Shown: piece by piece, positions 45,195 through 53,680 of the stretch
Layout: every line of letters starts with the position of its first letter
Numbering within the stretch: the first letter of the stretch is position 1
From: Flavobacterium resistens
GTDB lineage: Bacteria; Bacteroidota; Bacteroidia; Flavobacteriales; Flavobacteriaceae
Direction of reading: 5' to 3'
Assembly: GCF_900182645.1 (NCBI RefSeq)
Contig: NZ_FXTA01000002.1
Span: 806,001-870,000 of the forward strand
DNA length: 64,000 nucleotides
The notes under the pieces: model-generated
The model's input: only the letters and a program-made list of their open reading frames with translations
Told to the model about the DNA's origin: nothing
Databases searched by the model: none
Made by a program: the position numbers and the translations under genes

Positions 45195-46577
45195 ATGAAA
45201 ATAAATAAAATAAATAGTTTAGTTTTTGCCATGCTTTTCGGATTTGGTTTATCAGGTCAAGCGCAGACAAAACAATGGACATTAGAGGAATGCGTTCGAT
45301 ATGCATTAGATAATAATATCACTATAAAACTTTCAGAATTAGATGTTGAAAATGCTGAAATAAATAAAAAGGATGCTTTTGGGAAATACCTTCCATCGGT
45401 TAACGGAAATGCATCACATTCCTGGAATATTGGTTTAAATCAAGATGTAACTACAGGTGTTTTGCGTAATCAGACAACTCAATACTCATCTGTAGGTTTA
45501 AATGCTGGAGTTGATATTTACAGAGGTCTTCAAAATCAAAATACATACAGACGAACAAAACTTGCTATTATTGCATCACAGTATCAATTATTGAAAATGC
45601 AGGAAGATATTTCTTTGAATGTGGCGAATGCTTTTCTTCAGATTTTGGGTTATAAAGAAGATCTAAAAATAAAAACAGAGCAGCTTTCTATTGATGAAAA
45701 ACGTTTAAAACGTTCAGAAGAAATGGTTAGTGCAGGAACAATTCCACGTGGTGATTTATATGATTTAAAAGCTACTATCGCAACAGATAAGCAAAATATT
45801 GCAGTTTCTGAGAATAATTTACTTATTTCAAAATTGAGTTTGGCACAGCTTTTACAGCTTAAAGAATTTGCAGATTTTGATGTTGTTGATGATACAAATG
45901 CAAAAGATGAAAATAATATCATGGCACAAAGCCCGACTGATATTTATAATAAAGCAAAAGAAACTAGAACTGAGTTAAAACTGGCACAAACCAATCTTGA
46001 AATTGCCGAAAAGAATGTGGCAATTGCTAAAGGTGCTTTTCAGCCTACTCTTAGTGGTTTTTATGGTTTTAATACCAGAGCAAGTTATAGTGATCAAGTG
46101 AAATTTGATGATCAAAATCAGCCTTACACTACAGGACCAGATCCAATATTCCAACAGTTTAGCGATAATAAAGGACATAATTTTGGTTTACAATTGAATG
46201 TTCCAATTTTCAATGGATTCTCAGTTAGAAATAATGTTGAACGAAATAAAGTAAGTTTAGAGAAATCTAAAATAGATTTAGAACAAAAAAGTTTAGATTT
46301 GCAACGTAACGTTTACACTGCTTTTACAAATGCAAAAGGAGCGTTAAATACATACGAATCTGCAACAGTAACTTTAGAAGCAAGACAGCAGGCTTACAAT
46401 TATGCTAAAGAAAAGTATGATGTAGGATTGATGAATTCATTTGATTTTACACAGGCTCAAACGTTATTGACAAATGCACAATCAGAAGTTATCAGAACGA
46501 AATACGATTATATATTTAAAATAAAAATTCTTGAATTCTATTTCGGAATTCCAATTGTTCCAATTCCTGCAAAATAA
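45195..46577 (+). CDS. TolC-family outer-membrane efflux channel
   Basis: A protein of about 460 residues with the two-fold TolC repeat. The start chosen is the ATG at 45195, which gives a clean signal peptide (KINKINSLVFAML... ending SGQAQ). The frame is open further upstream to 45150, but that adds an unlikely extension. The mature part opens WTLEECVRYALDNNITIK and shows the helical and strand pattern of an outer-membrane factor, including NVPIFNGFSVRNNVERNK in the second half. A short C-terminus ends PIVPIPAK. It sits between the two adaptors and would form the outer-membrane exit duct. Confidence 0.94.
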   Translation: MKINKINSLVFAMLFGFGLSGQAQTKQWTLEECVRYALDNNITIKLSELDVENAEINKKDAFGKYLPSVNGNASHSWNIGLNQDVTTGVLRNQTTQYSSVGLNAGVDIYRGLQNQNTYRRTKLAIIASQYQLLKMQEDISLNVANAFLQILGYKEDLKIKTEQLSIDEKRLKRSEEMVSAGTIPRGDLYDLKATIATDKQNIAVSENNLLISKLSLAQLLQLKEFADFDVVDDTNAKDENNIMAQSPTDIYNKAKETRTELKLAQTNLEIAEKNVAIAKGAFQPTLSGFYGFNTRASYSDQVKFDDQNQPYTTGPDPIFQQFSDNKGHNFGLQLNVPIFNGFSVRNNVERNKVSLEKSKIDLEQKSLDLQRNVYTAFTNAKGALNTYESATVTLEARQQAYNYAKEKYDVGLMNSFDFTQAQTLLTNAQSEVIRTKYDYIFKIKILEFYFGIPIVPIPAK

Positions 46578-46583
46578 TTTACT

Positions 46584-47876
46584 ATGTCAAAAAAAACAAT
46601 TTATTTCTTAGTCGGAGGCGCAGTTATACTAATTGCCACTTTAATAGTTCTGTCGAAAAAAGGAGTTATAGGAAATAAGGATGAAGGAAAAGAAGTAGAA
46701 ATCTCAAAAGTTGAATCTTCAACAATTGTTGAAACTGTATCTGCAACTGGAAAAATTCAACCAGAAATTGAAGTTAAAATCGCTTCAATGGTTTCAGGTG
46801 AAATTATAGCACTAAATGTAAAAGAAGGCCAGGTTGTTAAAAAAGGAGATTTATTGGTAAAGATAAATCCTGATTTGTACACTTCAGGCTTAGAGCGTTC
46901 TGTTGCAAATTTGGCAGGAACTAAAGCAGGTTTGACACAATCCGATGCCAGTTTTAGAGAGGCTAAAGCAAATTATGAACGTAACAAAACCTTGTACGAT
47001 AAAGGTGTAATTTCAAAATCAGATTGGGACAAGGCAATTTCAACTTATGAAGTGGCAAAAGCAACAAAACAAAGTTCATATTATAATGTTCAAAGCGCTA
47101 CAGCATCTGTTACCGAAGCTCGAGATAATTTAGGGCGTACTACTATTTATTCACCTGCAGATGGTACCATTTCAGTATTAAATGTTGAATTAGGAGAGCG
47201 TGTTTTAGGAACGCAGCAAATGGCTGGAACAGAACTTTTGCGCGTTGCCAATTTGAATAACATGGAAGTTGAAGTTGATGTCAACGAAAATGATATTGTA
47301 AAAATTAAAATTGGAGACGAAGCAAATGTTGAAGTAGATGCTTATTTGAAAAAGAAATTCAAAGGTATAGTAACTAGTATTTCTAATTCGGCAAGTACAG
47401 CTTTGACTTCAGACCAAGTTACTAACTTTAAGGTTAAAGTTCGAATTTTAAAAGATTCTTATAAAGAGTTATTAGAAGGAAAACCAGCAGCTTATTCACC
47501 TTTCAGGCCTGGAATGACGGCTACGGTTGATATCATAACAACAACTAAAACGAATGTTCTGGCAGTGCCAATTAGTTCTGTTGTTGTAAAATCTGACACA
47601 ACAGCTGTAAAAGATTTTAAAGTTGAAGACCCAAATGAAGATAAAAAAGCAGCGCCAAAAAGCGATAAAAAATACGAATGTGTTTTTGTAAAAGTAGGTG
47701 ATAAAGCTAAAATCAGAATCATTAAAACTGGAATCCAGGATGATACTAATATTGAAGTAATGTCTGGATTAAAACCAGGTGATGTGGTAATTACAGGACC
47801 CTATACAACCGTTTCTAAAGATTTGAATTCTGGCGATAAAGTGAAACTTAAAAAAGCCGAAACACCTAAGAAATAA
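46584..47876 (+). CDS. Periplasmic efflux adaptor (HlyD/MacA family), second copy
   Basis: A 430-residue adaptor with an N-terminal helix (FLVGGAVILIATLIVL), lipoyl-type halves (KIQPEIEVKIASMVSGEII and YSPADGTISVLNVELGERV), a helical hairpin between them and a longer C-terminal region than the first copy, with a Lys-rich insert around PNEDKKAAPKSDKK. It starts six bases after the TolC-type gene. Having two non-identical adaptors around one channel suggests a hetero-oligomeric adaptor ring or alternative partners. The sequence does not decide which. Confidence 0.92.
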   Translation: MSKKTIYFLVGGAVILIATLIVLSKKGVIGNKDEGKEVEISKVESSTIVETVSATGKIQPEIEVKIASMVSGEIIALNVKEGQVVKKGDLLVKINPDLYTSGLERSVANLAGTKAGLTQSDASFREAKANYERNKTLYDKGVISKSDWDKAISTYEVAKATKQSSYYNVQSATASVTEARDNLGRTTIYSPADGTISVLNVELGERVLGTQQMAGTELLRVANLNNMEVEVDVNENDIVKIKIGDEANVEVDAYLKKKFKGIVTSISNSASTALTSDQVTNFKVKVRILKDSYKELLEGKPAAYSPFRPGMTATVDIITTTKTNVLAVPISSVVVKSDTTAVKDFKVEDPNEDKKAAPKSDKKYECVFVKVGDKAKIRIIKTGIQDDTNIEVMSGLKPGDVVITGPYTTVSKDLNSGDKVKLKKAETPKK

Positions 47877-47882
47877 GTTGCT

Positions 47883-48149
47883 ATGATTATTGCACTGCAT
47901 GGCGGATTTTCAATAGAAATGCTTTATGGATTCGGCGCCGCATTAATAACGATTGCTGTATTTCTTATTTACATGCATTATCGTGTATATAGATCAGAAT
48001 ATTATAATGAAGAATACGTTTATTTTTCATCATGGAAAAAGCTATTCTTGTATATAGGTTTTTTGATTGTCAGTTTATTCATTGCAGTTGCATTGTTTTG
48101 GATATTGTCATTCATTTTTATCGGGATAGCTGTCGCAGTTCGAAAATAA
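47883..48149 (+). CDS. Small two-helix membrane protein of the efflux locus
   Basis: An 88-residue protein with two long hydrophobic helices (about residues 10-32 and 52-84) separated by a polar, Tyr-rich segment (YRSEYYNEEYVYF). No catalytic motif or known family is recognised. It starts six bases after the second adaptor and is the last gene of the cluster, so it may be an accessory subunit of the exporter. It could also simply be an unrelated small membrane protein carried on the transcript. Confidence 0.6.
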   Translation: MIIALHGGFSIEMLYGFGAALITIAVFLIYMHYRVYRSEYYNEEYVYFSSWKKLFLYIGFLIVSLFIAVALFWILSFIFIGIAVAVRK

Positions 48150-48173
48150 TTTTAACTTAAAAAAATAAACATT

Positions 48174-48848
48174 TTGTCTTTTATTCTCAATATCGAAACA
48201 GCAACCAAAAATTGTTCAGTATCAATTGCAAAAAATGGAGAAACCATCTTCTGTAAAGAAATAGCTGAAGAAGGATATTCGCATGCCGAAAAACTTCATG
48301 TTTTTATTGAAGAGACAATTGCAGAATCAAATATCTCGGTTCAGGATTTAGCAGCGATTGCTGTAAGTCAGGGACCGGGTTCTTATACAGGATTGCGAAT
48401 TGGGGTTTCTGCGGCAAAAGGATTATGTTATGCTTTAAATATTCCGCTGATAGCTGTTAATACGCTGGAAACTTTGGCTTCAAGAGTTTCAGTTTCAGAA
48501 GGGAAAATTATTCCGATGCTTGATGCCAGAAGAATGGAAGTGTATAGTGAAATTTTTACGGCTGATTTAAAAGCAGAAAGAGCTATTCAGGCAGAAATTA
48601 TTACCGAAGATTCTTTTGCAGAATATAATGAGCCGCTTTATTTTGTTGGTGATTGTGCTGATAAATGTAAACCAGTTTTGACGAAAGAAAACTTTATCTT
48701 TTTAGAGGAAATCAAATATCCTTCGGCACGCGAAATGAGTAAAATCAGTTATGATAAATATCAAAAAAGCGACACTGTTGATGTCGCTTATTTTGAACCT
48801 TATTATTTAAAAGATTTTATGATGACATTGCCATCAAAAAAACAATAA
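48174..48848 (+). CDS. tsaB: tRNA threonylcarbamoyladenosine biosynthesis protein TsaB
   Basis: TsaB is the non-catalytic partner of TsaD needed for the t6A modification of ANN-decoding tRNAs. The 224 residues have the ASKHA pattern, MSFILNIETATKNCSVSIA at the start and VSQGPGSYTGLRIGVSAAKGL, the family hallmark. The start is TTG at 48174, the only codon that gives the conserved N-terminus. It lies 24 bp after the efflux cluster and is convergent with the MscS gene. Confidence 0.95.
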   Translation: MSFILNIETATKNCSVSIAKNGETIFCKEIAEEGYSHAEKLHVFIEETIAESNISVQDLAAIAVSQGPGSYTGLRIGVSAAKGLCYALNIPLIAVNTLETLASRVSVSEGKIIPMLDARRMEVYSEIFTADLKAERAIQAEIITEDSFAEYNEPLYFVGDCADKCKPVLTKENFIFLEEIKYPSAREMSKISYDKYQKSDTVDVAYFEPYYLKDFMMTLPSKKQ

Positions 48849-48854
48849 TCAATT

Positions 48855-49661
48855 TTATTTTTGGATTGTATACGGCTGAACAGAAATTCCTGCCTGATCT
48901 AAAGCCGTTTTGCAATTTTCTAATGTTTCAGAAAAAACAGCACTATAATTGGTGTTTTTTGCCCAAGGACGCACTGCGAAATCAACTGAACTTGCTGATA
49001 AGTTTTTTACAAAAACCTCTGGTGCAGGTGTTTTAAGCACTTTTGGGTTTTTATTCAAAACATCTAAAAGTATATCTTTTGCTTTTTTGATATCTGAATC
49101 GTAAGCGATTGAAAAAGTCAAATCTGCTCTTCTTTCTCCTTGCATAGAATAATTGATAATTGTTCCATTTGATAAAGCCCCATTTGGAACAAAAACAGTC
49201 TGATTGTTTCCAGTAAGCATTTTAGTTACAAAAATCTGAATTTCTAATACTGTTGCAATTACGCCTTGTGCTTCGATCGTATCTCCCACTTTAAAAGGTT
49301 TGAAAACAATAATCAGCATTCCACCTGCAAAATTAGAAAGCGAACCTTGAAGTGATAAACCAACTGCAAGTCCCATTGCTCCTAGAATAGCAACAAAAGA
49401 AGAAGTGTCAATTCCGATTTTTGAAATAAATGTTACAAACAATAAAATTCGGAGCGCCCACAATAAAATATCGGCGAGAAATTTAGTCAGGGTAGGGTCT
49501 AAATTTCGCTTTACCATTATTTTTCGGATCAATCTGTTTATTAATCGAATGGCGTATAAACCAACAAATAAAATCAGGAATGCTGAGAATAATTTTGGAG
49601 AATAATCTACTAATAAATTGACTAATCTTGTGGTGTAACTTGCTAACTGTTCTGGGCTCAT
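48855..49661 (-). CDS. Small-conductance mechanosensitive channel (MscS family)
   Basis: A 268-residue MscS channel that opens under membrane tension to release solutes in hypo-osmotic shock. Three N-terminal helices are present. The pore-lining TM3 carries the Gly/Ala packing motif AILGAMGLAVGLSLQGSLSNFAGG, and is followed by IIVFKPFKVGDTIE at the start of the beta domain. The C-terminal alpha/beta cytoplasmic domain is complete (VDFAVRPWAKN). A terminator-like hairpin lies between its promoter box and its start codon. Confidence 0.95.
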   Translation of the reverse strand: MSPEQLASYTTRLVNLLVDYSPKLFSAFLILFVGLYAIRLINRLIRKIMVKRNLDPTLTKFLADILLWALRILLFVTFISKIGIDTSSFVAILGAMGLAVGLSLQGSLSNFAGGMLIIVFKPFKVGDTIEAQGVIATVLEIQIFVTKMLTGNNQTVFVPNGALSNGTIINYSMQGERRADLTFSIAYDSDIKKAKDILLDVLNKNPKVLKTPAPEVFVKNLSASSVDFAVRPWAKNTNYSAVFSETLENCKTALDQAGISVQPYTIQK

Positions 49662-49677
49662 AATTGTATTTTAAGAA

Positions 49678-49704
49678 TAAAAAAAACCTTCTCAAAAGAG
49701 AAGG
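49678..49704 (-). terminator. Hairpin with T tract in the leader of the MscS gene
   Basis: On the minus strand CCTTCTC-TTTT-GAGAAGG is followed by a T run, the form of an intrinsic terminator. It lies downstream of the Ala/Glu-rich gene, ending that transcript, and also downstream of the putative MscS -7 box (49718-49725), so transcripts from either promoter must pass it to reach mscS. Confidence 0.8.
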
Positions 49705-49717
49705 CGAAATATTTTTG

Positions 49718-49725
49718 CAAATATA
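49718..49725 (-). promoter_or_regulatory. -7 promoter box of the MscS gene (TATATTTG)
   Basis: On the minus strand, an exact TAnnTTTG match 56 bp before the MscS start. The terminator-like hairpin at 49678-49704 lies between it and the gene. Confidence 0.55.
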
Positions 49726-49760
49726 AAGAATATTTGTTTTTATAAGAAAAGAATGCAGTT

Positions 49761-50144
49761 TTATTCCTTGTCAGCCTCTTCAATTGCTGGCTCGCTTGCG
49801 TCTACAACAGTTTCAGAAGCGATTGCTCTCGTATCGTCAGCAACTTCAGCAGTTTTCTCTTTTACGGTTTCAATAACATCGCTAATAGCGTCTGATGCTT
49901 TCTCAGCATATTCGCTTACAACTTCTTTAGCCTGATGTGCATATTCTGTAGCAGATTCGATTATCGGTTCTGATGCCTCTTTTGCTTTTGCAATGGTTTC
50001 TTCTGCTAAAGTTTCAGCTTTTTCAATATATGGAGCAGCAGCTTCTTTTGCTTGCTCAAAAGTACTTTCGGCATTATTTGCCAATTCGGTTACAGATTCT
50101 TTGGTCGAGCCAAATAAATTTTTGAAAAAAGATGATAATCCCAT
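49761..50144 (-). CDS. Ala/Glu/Lys-rich helical protein with short repeats
   Basis: A 127-residue protein made almost wholly of charged amphipathic helix. After MGLSSFFKNLFGSTKES it runs through repeats built on A-x-E-x-A or KEAxxP units (ESTFEQAKEAAAPYIEKA, EETIAKAKEASEPIIESA, QAKEVVSEYAEKASDAI). It has no signal peptide. The composition and periodicity recall LEA, apolipoprotein-like or YtxH-type proteins. The start motif with Phe residues could be a membrane-surface anchor. It sits alone between mscS and the NifU-type gene, both on the same strand, with a terminator on each side. Function is unknown. Confidence 0.7.
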   Translation of the reverse strand: MGLSSFFKNLFGSTKESVTELANNAESTFEQAKEAAAPYIEKAETLAEETIAKAKEASEPIIESATEYAHQAKEVVSEYAEKASDAISDVIETVKEKTAEVADDTRAIASETVVDASEPAIEEADKE

Positions 50145-50252
50145 AGTTTTATATTGATTGGTTAAGAATACAATATTAAACTTTTTTGCAGAATAAAAAT
50201 GTTCTTGTGTTGATAATTTATTGAAAATAAGATTACTATAAGGTTAAGTAAA

Positions 50253-50285
50253 AAAAACGTCCGCATTATGCGGACGTTTTTCTTT
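50253..50285 (-). terminator. Terminator after the NifU-type gene
   Basis: A 12-bp stem (AAAAACGTCCGC with its complement) and a short ATTAT loop with flanking A and T runs on either side, so it reads as a terminator in both directions. It lies just downstream of the NifU-type gene on the minus strand. Confidence 0.88.
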
Positions 50286-50301
50286 ATGTATGTAATTTGA
50301 A

Positions 50302-51207
50302 TTAAGCATTCAAAGCTTCAACTGTAATTGCTTCATCATTCAGCATGCTTTTCAACATATTTTCGATACCGCTTTTTAAAGTAAAAGTCGATGACGGGCA
50401 ACCGCTACAAGCACCCTGCAAAATTACTTTTACAGTTTTGTTGTCTTCATTGTAGGAGTCAAAAGCAATATTTCCACCATCAGCCGCAACTGCTGGTTTC
50501 ACATATTCTTCCAAAATATTGATGATTTGTTGCGAAGTCACATCTAATTTGTCAAATGCTTCATCTTTTGAAGCTTCATTTTTAGCTTTAGTTTCAATCA
50601 AACTTTCATCTAGAACAGTTCCTCCGTTTTCGATAAATTGTTTGATAAAAGTTCTCAATTCTAATGTGATTTCATCCCAGTTATTGATTTCATATTTTGT
50701 TACTGAAATGTAATTTTCATCAATAAAAACCTCTTTTACATAAGGAAATTTAAATAATTCCTGTGCTAGTGGAGAAGAAGCAGTTTGATCAATGTTTTTA
50801 TATTCAACTGCATTTCTGGTCAACATTCTGCTAACAACAAATTTTAAAGCGGCCGGATTTGGAGTTGTTTCTCCATAAACCGTTATAGGCTGTTTCTTAG
50901 GAGTGTTTTCGTCAATAGTAATGATTACACCACCTTTATCAACGAAGGCTTCTATTTGTTCTGCTACAGCATCTTTTACATCGTCCCAATCCACAATGCT
51001 GAATCGCTCAATTGCAATAAAATTTCCTGAAATATATACTGTTTTTACAAACGGAAGATAAAATAATTGCTGTGCAAGAGGTGAAGATTTCGCTTCATCA
51101 ATGTTTTTGAACTCAAAATTTTGATTTTGAGTGATGAAATCATCAAACTCAAACTTAAGGATGGTAGGGTTTTGCGTTTCTTTTATAGTGATTTTTGTCA
51201 TGGTCAT
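50302..51207 (-). CDS. NifU-type iron-sulfur scaffold with duplicated N-terminal domain
   Basis: A 301-residue protein with two tandem copies of the Nfu N-terminal domain and one C-terminal NifU domain. The first copy has NPTILKFEFDD...SSPLAQQLFYLPFVKTVYI, the second NPAALKFVVSR...SSPLAQELFKFPYVKEVFI. The NifU domain carries the cluster-binding CxxC in GACSGCPSS. Nfu proteins carry and deliver 4Fe-4S clusters to target enzymes. Usual Nfu proteins have only one N-terminal domain. The start is ATG 51207, or ATG 51201, preceded by a perfect -7 box at 51218-51225. It is a single-gene transcript. Confidence 0.92.
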   Translation of the reverse strand: MTMTKITIKETQNPTILKFEFDDFITQNQNFEFKNIDEAKSSPLAQQLFYLPFVKTVYISGNFIAIERFSIVDWDDVKDAVAEQIEAFVDKGGVIITIDENTPKKQPITVYGETTPNPAALKFVVSRMLTRNAVEYKNIDQTASSPLAQELFKFPYVKEVFIDENYISVTKYEINNWDEITLELRTFIKQFIENGGTVLDESLIETKAKNEASKDEAFDKLDVTSQQIINILEEYVKPAVAADGGNIAFDSYNEDNKTVKVILQGACSGCPSSTFTLKSGIENMLKSMLNDEAITVEALNA

Positions 51208-51217
51208 ATATTTTTTG

Positions 51218-51225
51218 CAAATTTA
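51218..51225 (-). promoter_or_regulatory. -7 promoter box of the NifU-type gene (TAAATTTG)
   Basis: On the minus strand, an exact TAnnTTTG match 10 bp before the ATG at 51207, leaving a very short leader. Confidence 0.65.
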
Positions 51226-51344
51226 GTAAAGTTATTTTCTACTAATACCTATATTTGGTTTTTTAATAAAATAATTAAGACTCTTTACAAATAAATCGTA
51301 TTAAATTAGAAGAGTCGGAAATTTACTTAAACAAATTTGCCTTT

Positions 51345-52334
51345 ATGGAATTTAGAATCAAGGTTTTATTTATTTTTTTGGTTACCTCATTTTACTCGTA
51401 TTCACAAGAAGGAATTCCTGTTTATTCTGATTATTTATCCGATAACCTTTATTTGATTCATCCATCAATGGCTGGTGCAGCAAACTGTGCCAAAGTTAGA
51501 TTAACAGCAAGAAAACAATGGTTTGGAGAAGACGACGCACCATCGCTAGGAACTTTAAGTTTTAATGGAAGAATAGGAGAACGTTCTGGAGCCGGAATTA
51601 TTGTTTTTAATGATAAAAACGGATACCATTCTCAAAAAGGATTGAAACTTACGTATGCACACCATATTATGTTTTCGAGAGACGAGCTAGATTTAAATCA
51701 GCTTTCATTTGGTATCAGCGGAGGCGTTATTCAAAGTCAGTTGGATGAAACTAAATTTGGAGGAACTTTTGACCCGATTGTTTTTGGTTCAATTCAAAAA
51801 GATTCTTATTTCAATGTTGATGTTGGAGCTTCGTATAATTATTTGAACTTTTATGCACATGCTACAGTTCAGGGATTGTTAGAAACAAGAAGAGAATTGT
51901 ATACAGATTATGAAAGTGATAATTTGAGGAAGTTTTTGTTTAGTACCGGATATGTTTTTGGCAAAAATGATAATTACACCTGGGAACCTTCGGTATTGCT
52001 TCAGGTTTTTGACAAAACAAAGGAAAAAACAATTGATTTGAACTTTAAAGGTTATAAAAACATGGACTTTGGAAGTTTATGGGCTGCACTTTCATACAGA
52101 AGAAGTTTTGATGGTGCACAATACAGCACTGGAAGCGGTGTGAAGGCTCAAAAGTTGCAATATTTTACGCCGATAATTGGAGTCAATTTCAATAATTTTA
52201 TGTTTGCTTATACGTACTCACAAGTTATGGGTGATGTAAAATTTGATACTGGTGCTTATCACCAAATTACTTTAGGAATCAATTTATTTTGTAAAAAAGA
52301 ACGTTACGATTGTAATTGTCCTGCTATTAATTAA
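51345..52334 (+). CDS. PorP/SprF family protein, orphan copy
   Basis: A 329-residue outer-membrane protein with a signal peptide ending YSYSQ and the family pattern IPVYSDYLSDNLYLIHPSMAGA followed by KVRLTARKQWFG. The rest alternates as a beta-barrel. Unlike the copy at 15968 it has no CTD-bearing adhesin next to it. Its C-terminus is extended and ends with a cysteine cluster (CKKERYDCNCPAIN), not usual for this family. It is followed by a gamma-carbonic anhydrase gene after six bases. It may serve T9SS cargo encoded elsewhere. Confidence 0.9.
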   Translation: MEFRIKVLFIFLVTSFYSYSQEGIPVYSDYLSDNLYLIHPSMAGAANCAKVRLTARKQWFGEDDAPSLGTLSFNGRIGERSGAGIIVFNDKNGYHSQKGLKLTYAHHIMFSRDELDLNQLSFGISGGVIQSQLDETKFGGTFDPIVFGSIQKDSYFNVDVGASYNYLNFYAHATVQGLLETRRELYTDYESDNLRKFLFSTGYVFGKNDNYTWEPSVLLQVFDKTKEKTIDLNFKGYKNMDFGSLWAALSYRRSFDGAQYSTGSGVKAQKLQYFTPIIGVNFNNFMFAYTYSQVMGDVKFDTGAYHQITLGINLFCKKERYDCNCPAIN

Positions 52335-52340
52335 TTTACT

Positions 52341-52859
52341 ATGTTGATTAAATCTGTAAACGGAAAATCTCCTTTGATTCCAGAGGATTGTTATGTTGCT
52401 GAAAATGCTACAATTGTTGGTGATGTTTCTTTTGGACATTCGTGCAGCGTTTGGTTCAATGCTGTTATTCGTGGTGACGTACACTTTATTAAAATTGGTA
52501 ATAAAGTAAATATTCAGGACGGAGCGATTATTCATTGTACTTATCAAAAGCATCCAACAATTATTGGAAACAATGTTTCAATTGGACATAATGCAATTGT
52601 TCACGGTTGTACTGTAAAAGATAATGTTTTAATCGGAATGGGGGCGATCGTTATGGATAACTGTGTAATAGAAAGCAATTCAATTATTGCTGCAGGAGCG
52701 GTTATAACTCAAAATACCGTTGTCGAATCAGGAAGCATTTACGCTGGCGTACCGGCGAAAAAGGTGAAAGACATCAATCAATCTGATTTTGCTGGAGAAA
52801 TCGAACGCATTTCAAATAATTATGTAATGTATTCGGGTTGGTTTAAAAACGAAGAATAA
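52341..52859 (+). CDS. Gamma-carbonic anhydrase family protein
   Basis: A 172-residue left-handed beta-helix enzyme of the gamma-CA/PaaY type. Hexapeptide repeats run through NATIVGDVSFGHSCSVWFNA, and the Zn-binding histidines are in AIIHCT and VSIGHNAIVHGC. The catalytic-loop RGDVHFIKIG and the terminal GVPAKKVK are typical. It begins six bases after the orphan PorP/SprF gene and is bounded downstream by a long hairpin. The likely activity is CO2/bicarbonate interconversion, though some relatives act on other substrates. Confidence 0.93.
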   Translation: MLIKSVNGKSPLIPEDCYVAENATIVGDVSFGHSCSVWFNAVIRGDVHFIKIGNKVNIQDGAIIHCTYQKHPTIIGNNVSIGHNAIVHGCTVKDNVLIGMGAIVMDNCVIESNSIIAAGAVITQNTVVESGSIYAGVPAKKVKDINQSDFAGEIERISNNYVMYSGWFKNEE

Positions 52860-52874
52860 AATTTTTAAAATAAT

Positions 52875-52910
52875 AAAATAATCCCGATAGCTATCTATCG
52901 GGATTATTTT
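52875..52910. terminator. Bidirectional terminator between the carbonic anhydrase and LytR genes
   Basis: A perfect 15-bp stem (AAAATAATCCCGATA with TATCGGGATTATTTT) around a 6-nt loop. It lies between two convergent genes and is flanked by A/T-rich arms, so it acts on both strands. Confidence 0.92.
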
Positions 52911-52923
52911 GGAATTTAATAAA

Positions 52924-53640
52924 CTATAAATTGATTTTTTCGAAAAAAGCAGTTTTATAGCTTTCGCTGATAGGAATTCGTTTATCGCTAATCAAAACTT
53001 TATTTTTTTGTATCGATTTGACATGTTTTATATTAATGATATAAGATCTGTGAATTCGCGAAAATCCTTTGCTGGAAAGAAAATTTTCAAGTTTTATTAA
53101 ACTGATTAAAGTCAGCGTGAATTTATTATCTGTAGTGTAAATTTTCACGTAATCTTTCAGTCCTTCGATAAATAGGATGTCTGCAAAATTCATCTTCACA
53201 TTTTCGTATTCCGCTCTTACAAACATAAAATCTTGTTCTAATTCGGGTACAGTCGTATTTTCAGAAATGGTTTGAATTGCAGTTGCAGGATTTATAATTT
53301 GCTGCGCTCTCACAACCGATTTTAAAAAGCGATGAAACGGAATAGGTTTTACTAAATAATCAACGGCACCAAGATTAAAACCTTCGACCGCATAATCAGA
53401 ATAGGCGGTTGTAAAAATTACCAAAGGCTTTTTTTCAATTGTATTTAAAAAATCAATTCCAGAGAAGTGAGGCATTTGAATGTCAAGAAAAATTAAATCA
53501 ACACTGTTTTGATTAATAAAAGATACAGCATCAATAGCATTATTGAAAGTATTTATCAATTCAAGATAGTCTACTTTTTTGACAAAATCTTCTAATAATT
53601 CAACTGCTAAAGGTTCATCGTCAATAATTACACATTTCAT
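52924..53640 (-). CDS. LytR/AlgR-type response regulator
   Basis: A 238-residue two-component regulator. The receiver domain (residues 1 to about 115) has the acidic pair D7/D8, the phosphoacceptor D53 in LIFLDIQMP, and the conserved K in VDYLVKPI. The C-terminal LytTR DNA-binding domain (about 135-238) starts FMFVRAEYENVKM and includes GFSRIHRSYIINI. It is the last gene of a five-gene divergent locus, 143 bp downstream of its partner kinase, and has its own -7 box. Target operators are not visible by eye. Confidence 0.95.
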   Translation of the reverse strand: MKCVIIDDEPLAVELLEDFVKKVDYLELINTFNNAIDAVSFINQNSVDLIFLDIQMPHFSGIDFLNTIEKKPLVIFTTAYSDYAVEGFNLGAVDYLVKPIPFHRFLKSVVRAQQIINPATAIQTISENTTVPELEQDFMFVRAEYENVKMNFADILFIEGLKDYVKIYTTDNKFTLTLISLIKLENFLSSKGFSRIHRSYIINIKHVKSIQKNKVLISDKRIPISESYKTAFFEKINL

Positions 53641-53680
53641 CTGTTGTAAATTAGATTTTTAAAAATTTTGTTTTGGTGCT

